Source: Larkinella bovis (GTDB lineage Bacteria > Bacteroidota > Bacteroidia > Cytophagales > Spirosomataceae). From it: a stretch of DNA of 64,000 nucleotides. The notes under the pieces were generated by a model that searched no databases, had not been told where the DNA came from, and saw only the letters and a program-made list of their open reading frames with translations. This document shows positions 59,612-64,000 of this stretch, in pieces. The translations under genes were made by a program, and so were the position numbers. Location: assembly GCF_042655385.1 (NCBI RefSeq), contig NZ_JBHSMA010000002.1:923997-987996 (forward strand), in the 5' to 3' direction. How positions within the stretch are numbered: the first letter of the stretch is position 1; every line of letters starts with the position of its first letter.

Positions 59612-60901
59612 CTATTTAAGAACCTCCCCATAAGTATCCTCAACGACTGCTTCGGAGTTGGTCTCTCCCGAGTCAGAATTAATGAACTGGCTAAAGTCAA
59701 CGTGTCCCGTAGTTTTGCCGGAACCTGAACCGGTTGCTGGATTGCCACTAGCTGATTTGTTATTTGTAAAGGTTTCATTGCGTTTAAGATTAGGAAGCCA
59801 AATGTTTTTGTAGGCATAGGCCAGCTTTTGGCCGAGGTTGAAGAAGTTGTCCTTCTCGCGCCGGATCAGCGTAACGGAAGCGTTGGGTGTTGTCCAGTAT
59901 TCAAAAAAGTCTTTGTAGAAATCGTCAGTGTACTTATTCGGGTTATTGCGCCGATAATTAGCCAGCTCCACCCGGAAGTTTTTGATTTGCTCCTCAATAC
60001 CAAGCTTCGGCTTGGCACGTTCGGGGCGACTCGACCGAAGCCAGACCCGGACAAGGTTTCGTAGCTCATCCATGTCGTTGTAGGTCTTGCCCCGGTTCTC
60101 TTCGACAAACGACGCGATCCGTTCGTGGGACACTCCGCGAATCTTCAACAGGATCCCGATTTCGTCGGGGCTGATTCGCTGCTGTCCTACGGTGATGTAC
60201 GGAATCACCGTATGTGCTCCCGGGTGCATAGGATCGGGCTGTGAAGTCGAAGCTGATTGCGAAGGCGTTTGATTTTCGAGTTGAACGCCAGAATTAAGAA
60301 TAGTATTAACATTAAGAATAGAAGAGTTAATATTATCTCTATTCTCTTCTATATTTCTATCTATAGTCTTTCGACTCGAACCTAAAGAAGACGGGCTTGT
60401 CGAAAAAGTTGGATGTTTTTTTATAAATGTCTCATTATTAGCGAATTTATCGATTTTCTCATTTTCATTAGGTGTCAAATTTTGATTCCTTTCATCGCTA
60501 AAGGTGTCAATTTCTGATAGCTTTTCACTTTCATAAGGTGTCAATTTTTGATAGCTTTCTGGTAAGATATCAGATAAGGTGTCAGATTTTGATTCCTTTT
60601 CTTGTTTAATTATAACGGAAGGTGTCAAAATTTGATATCTTCCGTTATCGCCACGTCCTGTACCAGCTTCATAGTGAATAAGATTTCGTTCAATTAGCCT
60701 TCTCCGTGCAGCCTTCATAGTATTCGGTGAAAGACCTAGAATTCCACAAATTCGGGGGTTGCTTAAGGGGAATACTTCAGGCCAATCCAGATCATTAGAG
60801 ACCTCAAGCAGATGAAAATAAAGCAATGCTTCATTGCCCATAAATGGAGCTTTGAGGTTCTCTTTGCGCCAGAAGTGATGGATATAATCTAGGTATGACA
60901 C
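59612..60901 (-). CDS. Phage replication initiator protein with embedded iterons
   Basis: The 429-residue protein has an N-terminal winged-helix domain (about 1-115: YLDYIHHFWRKENLKAPFMGNEALLYFHLL, NPRICGILGLSPNTMKAARRRLIERNLIHYEAGTGR), as in phage O-type and DnaD-like replisome organisers. Residues 130-225 are low-complexity, Ser/Glu/Asn-rich and contain QxLTP and xDTxSD repeats produced by five DNA iterons. The C-terminal half is helical (about 240-430: IGILLKIRGVSHERIASFVEENRG) and may bind a helicase or loader. The gene lies in the early operon. The DNA-level repeats indicate that the replication origin is inside it, as in lambda. Confidence 0.72.
   Translation of the reverse strand: MSYLDYIHHFWRKENLKAPFMGNEALLYFHLLEVSNDLDWPEVFPLSNPRICGILGLSPNTMKAARRRLIERNLIHYEAGTGRGDNGRYQILTPSVIIKQEKESKSDTLSDILPESYQKLTPYESEKLSEIDTFSDERNQNLTPNENEKIDKFANNETFIKKHPTFSTSPSSLGSSRKTIDRNIEENRDNINSSILNVNTILNSGVQLENQTPSQSASTSQPDPMHPGAHTVIPYITVGQQRISPDEIGILLKIRGVSHERIASFVEENRGKTYNDMDELRNLVRVWLRSSRPERAKPKLGIEEQIKNFRVELANYRRNNPNKYTDDFYKDFFEYWTTPNASVTLIRREKDNFFNLGQKLAYAYKNIWLPNLKRNETFTNNKSASGNPATGSGSGKTTGHVDFSQFINSDSGETNSEAVVEDTYGEVLK
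60280..60640. other. Putative origin of replication: five iterons and an AT-rich stretch
   Basis: On the coding (minus) strand the iterons match ATCAAAAWTTGACACCTTA. On the plus strand GGTGTCA begins at 60471, 60503, 60537, 60578 and 60621, spaced 32, 34, 41 and 43 bp. A very AT-rich block (60290-60370) lies beside them. The repeats fall alternately in two reading frames, giving QxLTP (copies 1, 3, 5) and DTxSD (copies 2, 4), so selection is on the DNA. Placement inside the initiator gene resembles lambda ori. Confidence 0.72.
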
Positions 60902-60952
60902 TTGTGAGACTGTTCGATAAAATGTTTGTAACGGTGTTTGGAGGCTGCCGTA

Positions 60953-61522
60953 CTAATAAAGGCATTTCAGCATCCCAGCTTGAACGGGATCATGCGTGTA
61001 ACGAAACGGCCCCGCCGTACTGGCAAAGAAAGAGTAAGTGCCGGTGCCGGATATACGCAAGTGGTCAATCAAGAATAAGCCTGAGGCTTTGAGTTCAGTG
61101 TATTGGCGAGTGATTTCCTCGGCCTGCTCTGTCGCCCAGGGGCGTTCCAGTCCATGCTGATGCCAGGTGGCCAACACTACACCGAAAGCAGAGGGATAGA
61201 TTGCTTTGGCTTGTTTAATGATAGCTTGTACATTGATTTTCGGATTATAGCTACGATGAGGTGCCAGCGGCTCAATTCCAATGATGTGATTGCCTTGTAA
61301 GAAGCATACGAATGACATTTGATAAAACCGGCCTGGCTGTTTCGCCTTCTCTTTAGCAATACAAAGCGCAGTTGCTACCTGCAGCGGGGTATCCGCAAGA
61401 CCAAAGCGTTTATGGCGTCTAGACTTTGGATTTACCGGGCCATCCTTTGGTAAATCTGCAATTTTTGTACTGTGGGTAGTTGTTGGGCGCACGGGTAACG
61501 TCGTTGGAAGTGGAGTAATCAT
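60953..61522 (-). CDS. Divergent RadC/JAB-like protein
   Basis: The 189-residue protein has the RadC-like order: FYQMSFVCFLQGNHIIGIEPLAPH (strand and Glu), VQAIIKQAKAIYPSAFGVVLATWHQHG, then a helix and GLFLIDHLRISGTGTYSFFAS near the end. RadC-like proteins have HxHPxGxxxPSxxD as the metal site; here it reads WHQHGLERPWATEQAEE, retaining H-x-H but losing the Ser and Asp. It may be an altered metal site or a non-catalytic protein. It lies in the early operon. RadC-like genes are common on mobile elements, where their role is unclear. Confidence 0.68.
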   Translation of the reverse strand: MITPLPTTLPVRPTTTHSTKIADLPKDGPVNPKSRRHKRFGLADTPLQVATALCIAKEKAKQPGRFYQMSFVCFLQGNHIIGIEPLAPHRSYNPKINVQAIIKQAKAIYPSAFGVVLATWHQHGLERPWATEQAEEITRQYTELKASGLFLIDHLRISGTGTYSFFASTAGPFRYTHDPVQAGMLKCLY

Positions 61523-61571
61523 TGTCTTAGTTAGTTTTATATTGAGTGTATAATTTGAATTCTGTAGCTAT

Positions 61572-61907
61572 TCAGCTTGCACTTTTCATCTGACGGTAGC
61601 TGATTTCATGCGCTTCGATATACCGTTCAATATCCGAGCGCCGGTAACGTTTGATGCGTTCGCCGTGGGCAAAAACCCGTAACTCTTTCTTCTGCAATCG
61701 GAGCCATTTGTCAGCTTGCCGAACGATCTCCTTAGCAGTGACTTTGCCTATGTCGAGGTACTGCTCGATCCATTCGAGCGGAACGTATTGCTCGTTTTGA
61801 GAAGCAGCCAGTTGTCGCTTGGCTTCGACTAATTCTCGCGCTGCCGCTTCGTGGCGGTCAATCATTTGTTGCACCTTTTCGGCAGGCAATACAGCAATGG
61901 CATCCAT
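61572..61907 (-). CDS. Excisionase-like DNA-binding protein, 111 aa
   Basis: The first half is a coiled coil (VQQMIDRHEAAARELVEAKRQLAASQ). The second is a helix-turn-helix with a wing (PLEWIEQYLDIGKVTAKEIVRQADKWLRLQKKELRVFAHGERIKRYRRSDIERYIEAHE) like excisionase/HTH_17 proteins. It starts 4 bp after the Cro-like gene in the same operon. It may steer excision or early transcription. No integrase is visible in this window to pair with it. Confidence 0.68.
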   Translation of the reverse strand: MDAIAVLPAEKVQQMIDRHEAAARELVEAKRQLAASQNEQYVPLEWIEQYLDIGKVTAKEIVRQADKWLRLQKKELRVFAHGERIKRYRRSDIERYIEAHEISYRQMKSAS

Positions 61908-61911
61908 TTGG

Positions 61912-62175
61912 CTATACGTTAGCAGATAATTGTGGCTTTGTGTGTCGTTTAATCTTGCTCTTGATTTGTTTTGTTAGCGTGGATTCTTCTTCTTCAAGTT
62001 TTGCAAGACCATCCAGAAAGGCATCAATGCTGGCCTTTTTGCAGCTCCCTCCGCTTAGGAGTTTATGTGCAAAAGGTTCCGAAACCTTCCCTAATTCAGC
62101 AGCACGCTTAATACCGCCATCGGTAGAAGCTAGTCGTTTACGAATAACTCCGAGTTCGTCCTTGCTTAGTTCCAT
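61912..62175 (-). CDS. Cro-like small regulator, 87 aa
   Basis: The product has a helix-turn-helix-like segment (GIKRAAELGKVSEPFAHKLLSGGSCKKASIDAFLDGLAKL), and it is the first gene of the leftward early operon, divergent from the CI-type repressor gene. That is the position of cro in lambdoid phages. Similarity is in placement and fold, with no named family recognised. The C-terminus is basic (KQIKSKIKRHTKPQ). Confidence 0.6.
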   Translation of the reverse strand: MELSKDELGVIRKRLASTDGGIKRAAELGKVSEPFAHKLLSGGSCKKASIDAFLDGLAKLEEEESTLTKQIKSKIKRHTKPQLSANV

Positions 62176-62326
62176 TCTGTTTGTATGTTTAGTGTTTAGT
62201 AGGCGTTTTGTCGCCGATCAATCAATTCTTGTGTCTAAGTTAAGCCAAAATGTCTAATTTTGTCAATAAATAAATGGAAAAAATTAGACATTATTGCCTT
62301 TTTTGTTTTAACTACTTGATTATCAG
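62176..62326. promoter_or_regulatory. Early control region with TGTCTAA operators
   Basis: This 151-bp divergent gap has TGTCTAAGTT (62232-62241) and ATGTCTAATTTT (62250-62261), and the exact inverse AAAATTAGACAT (62281-62292), so two half-sites make a 12-bp inverted pair spaced 19 bp. They are likely binding sites of the repressor at 62327 and perhaps the Cro-like protein. Confidence 0.65.
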
Positions 62327-63145
62327 ATGGAACCTAGGGAGGTTGTTAAGAGACTTTTGGATGTTAAAGGCATCACCAATCGAGACTTGGCTATGAGAGT
62401 AGAAATAGCTGAGCAGAGTATATCAAAGATGCTTAATGGGACAAGGGCTCTTACTGACAAAACATTAGTAAGAATAAGCCAAGCAATAGATATTCCTTTC
62501 GATACTTTACGTTGGGGGCAGAATCTTGAGTATTATCTCAGCAAAGGCGGGATTGATAACAAAGAAGAGGTTTTGAAGGGAGAGATAAAGCGACTGTATG
62601 GCTCCTCATTTACTTTTGCTGAAATTCCATTTGTTAGTAAGCAATCTTGGTCGTCTTTTAAGGAAAAAGTCCAAGAGGTTGCTCGCCAGTACTTGGATGA
62701 TGAATTATTACAGATAGCGCCTGGCCCGTCTGCGAGATCAAACCATGATTCACTTTATAAACATACGTACGATTTTTACGAACTTTATAATAGTCTGGAA
62801 GAATACTATCCGGTGATTCTGAAGAACAATGACCAAGACGAGTTACATATAGATATAGCTTTCGAAATGATGGATAGTTTCATGGGGCCGACTGTGAATG
62901 AAGGTGGCACAGTCTTGACAAGACAAATCGTTGATCGCGAAGTTGAGGTTATAAATGATGGGGTATACGTCGTTGCTTTTGCCGATCAAATAGTAATCAA
63001 AAGAATCAAGGCAAATAAATTACGGCATAATGATAGAACCATTGTGCTTTATGGAGACAATGAAAGAGCTGGAGAAATAGTCATCCCAAGACATGACATC
63101 CATTTCATATGGAAAGTCCTCGAAGTGCACCAACGGGTGAAGTAA
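62327..63145 (+). CDS. CI-type repressor with S24-like C-terminal domain
   Basis: The 272-residue protein has an XRE-type helix-turn-helix at about residues 1-65 (ITNRDLAMRVEIAEQSISKMLNGTRALTDKTLVRISQAID), a linker, and a C-terminal LexA/S24 peptidase-like fold (DGVYVVAFADQIVIKRIKAN, GEIVIPRHDIHFIWKVLEVHQ). The candidate Ser is in MDSFMGPTVNEGG, and the Lys in VIKRIKAN would complete the dyad, but the usual DSM-P-T-xx-GD form is altered. It likely keeps the prophage silent and may respond to DNA damage by self-cleavage. It faces the Cro-like operon and is AT-rich. Confidence 0.82.
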   Translation: MEPREVVKRLLDVKGITNRDLAMRVEIAEQSISKMLNGTRALTDKTLVRISQAIDIPFDTLRWGQNLEYYLSKGGIDNKEEVLKGEIKRLYGSSFTFAEIPFVSKQSWSSFKEKVQEVARQYLDDELLQIAPGPSARSNHDSLYKHTYDFYELYNSLEEYYPVILKNNDQDELHIDIAFEMMDSFMGPTVNEGGTVLTRQIVDREVEVINDGVYVVAFADQIVIKRIKANKLRHNDRTIVLYGDNERAGEIVIPRHDIHFIWKVLEVHQRVK

Positions 63146-63152
63146 TTATTAT

Positions 63153-63521
63153 TTAGTACAGTAGCCGCTTAGCTTGCTTAGCTTCCAGCAGCTCTTTGAG
63201 CCGTTGCTCAACCTTTTCCTTACTTATACTTCTTTTATCTAGATATTCTTGGCAGGATTTGTAAGAATACAAAGGCGAATAGCCATTATCATGATAAGCA
63301 AACTCGATTAGATTATCTCGCTGTAATGCCCAAAGCTTAGTGGAGCTGCATTTTAAATAGGCCATAGCCTGTTCGCGATTTAACCATTCAGGATTAGTAA
63401 GTGCCTTCAATGCCTCGACTCTTTGTTTTAATTCCTGAACTTGATTGTAAAGATCAACAAAGGCCTCGTAAGACACAATAGGAGTTAACGGAACTTGGTA
63501 AGACTCCTCTTTGTAATTCAT
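63153..63521 (-). CDS. HTH protein, paralog A
   Basis: The 122-residue protein has an N-terminal coiled coil (YNQVQELKQRVEALK) and a winged helix-turn-helix (NREQAMAYLKCSSTKLWALQRDNLIEF, then YKSCQEYL), of the excisionase/MerR-like HTH_17 type. It converges on the repressor gene with a 7-bp gap. A second copy of this gene lies upstream at 63543. A role in transcription or excision is probable but not shown. Confidence 0.7.
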   Translation of the reverse strand: MNYKEESYQVPLTPIVSYEAFVDLYNQVQELKQRVEALKALTNPEWLNREQAMAYLKCSSTKLWALQRDNLIEFAYHDNGYSPLYSYKSCQEYLDKRSISKEKVEQRLKELLEAKQAKRLLY

Positions 63522-63542
63522 ATAAGAAAATTGGATAAATTA

Positions 63543-63875
63543 CTATTTATAAATTACCTTATCTTTTTGTATTTTTTTTATAGATAACATTATTTTCAAG
63601 CGAGAATACAATTCTTGCTTGGTAAGATGCCGATTTAATAAATATTCTTGACAAGACTTGTAAGAAAACATTGGTCGGCGACCAGAGAAGGTATATACAA
63701 GCATATTATCGTTTTGGAGTTCCCAAAGCTTAGTACTACTGCATTGCAAATAAGCCATTGCTTGGTTCCGACTCAGCCATTCAGGAATAGCAATAGAGTC
63801 TAATAATTCTACTTGCCTTTTGAGTTCCTGAACTTGTTTGTAGAGCTCAAGAAATGCTTCATACGAAACTGTATG
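63543..63875 (-). pseudogene. HTH protein, paralog B, 5' end cut by an IS
   Basis: The frame can be read from the IS junction (HTVSYEAFLELYKQVQELK) through PEWLSRNQAMAYLQCSSTKLWELQNDN to the stop, and it follows paralog A closely over its whole length except the first 12-15 residues, which the insertion removed. The next in-frame ATG is 63758, so a 71-residue form might still be made but without the coiled coil. It lies 21 bp upstream of paralog A on the same strand. Confidence 0.75.
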
Positions 63876-63887
63876 AGGTGGTCCGAT

Positions 63888-64000
63888 TTAGCGGCACAGT
63901 GAATTTGTCAGATTTTTGTAATACTTCTGTTCAAATTGTTCAGGGCTTTGGTAGCCCAGCGATGAATGCTTTCTCTCCCGATTATAATAGACTTCAATAT
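63888..64000 (-). mobile_element. IS3-family transposase, C-terminal end, partial
   Basis: On the minus strand the frame reads IEVYYNRERKHSSLGYQSP and EQFEQKYYKNLTNSLCR before a stop at 63888. YNRxRxHSSLGYxSPxxFE is the typical C-terminus of IS3-family OrfB (DDE) transposases. The rest of the element lies beyond the window. Its end is at about 63871-63887, possibly at TGAGGTGGTCC (63874). The insertion truncates paralog B. Confidence 0.85.

Noticed and set aside
60471..60640. CRISPR-like spaced repeats
   Set aside because: The repeats are about 19 bp, spaced unevenly, lie within a coding gene, and no cas genes are near. They fit iterons better.
48198..64000. Conjugative element rather than prophage
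   Set aside because: No relaxase, coupling protein or type IV secretion genes are seen, while tape-measure, antirepressor and CI-type genes are.
1..64000. tRNA and rRNA genes
   Set aside because: I checked the intergenic gaps for T-arm patterns and acceptor stems and found only the tmRNA; no tRNA or rRNA gene is visible.

Overview
The window comes from a chromosome of the Bacteroidota, order Cytophagales, most like Spirosoma or Larkinella. Supporting signs are a PorX response regulator (type IX secretion), a TonB receptor with a carboxypeptidase-like N-terminal domain, DUF4905 and capsule-assembly Wzi genes, many promoter -7 elements of the Bacteroidetes form TAnnTTTG, and a tmRNA tag of the type GExNYA(M/L)AA. 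The genus is an inference.

Positions 1-47800 are ordinary host backbone, moderately GC-rich, with short operons on both strands. In order they hold: the 3' end of alanine dehydrogenase; a Wzi-like outer-membrane protein; homoserine kinase and fused aspartokinase/homoserine dehydrogenase (thrB, thrA); a VWA protein and its MoxR-type ATPase partner with an AT-richer Doc toxin-antitoxin pair between them; envelope proteins; a SMUG2-type DNA glycosylase; a class A beta-lactamase overlapping a 2-hydroxyacid dehydrogenase; pdxA-yicC; a saccharopine dehydrogenase-like reductase; 3-methyladenine DNA glycosylase; a CocE-type hydrolase; a siderophore receptor with a PepSY membrane protein and a Fur-like palindrome; two surface proteins with identical 12-base translation starts; an ALDH7 dehydrogenase; aldose epimerase; PagL-like lipid A deacylase; a DUF4905-LysM pair back to back with kdsB; porX; an ftsE-like ATPase; a transaldolase-family aldolase; SRP RNA; a TPR lipoprotein; a 1136-residue ThuA/sugar dehydrogenase/cytochrome protein; and a ferritin-like protein. 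Intergenic gaps carry a family of inverted repeats with a CTGACGC(G/A)TTC core.

Positions 47830-48198 encode tmRNA (ssrA). Its 3' end is the probable attachment site of a mobile element that fills the rest of the window and runs past its end. Going inward the element has: a twin 9-base direct repeat; an AT-rich 1000-residue protein of unknown function with an apparent internal duplication of a beta-rich module; a palindromic box cluster; a small membrane protein behind a clear Bacteroidetes promoter; a strong terminator; a 1658-residue tail tape-measure protein of host-like composition; about 620 bp of noncoding DNA; then an early region on the minus strand (HTH protein, hypothetical, AntA/AntB antirepressor, replication initiator, RadC-like protein, excisionase-like and Cro-like regulators) facing a CI/S24-type repressor. 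Two paralogous HTH genes follow, the second cut by an IS3-family insertion whose transposase end closes the window.

The strongest single observation is a set of five iterons inside the replication-initiator gene. They fall alternately in two reading frames, so the DNA rather than the protein is conserved, and an AT-rich stretch lies beside them: a lambda-like origin of replication. No integrase, terminase, portal or capsid gene is visible, so the element is incomplete here, defective, or a satellite or tail-only element.
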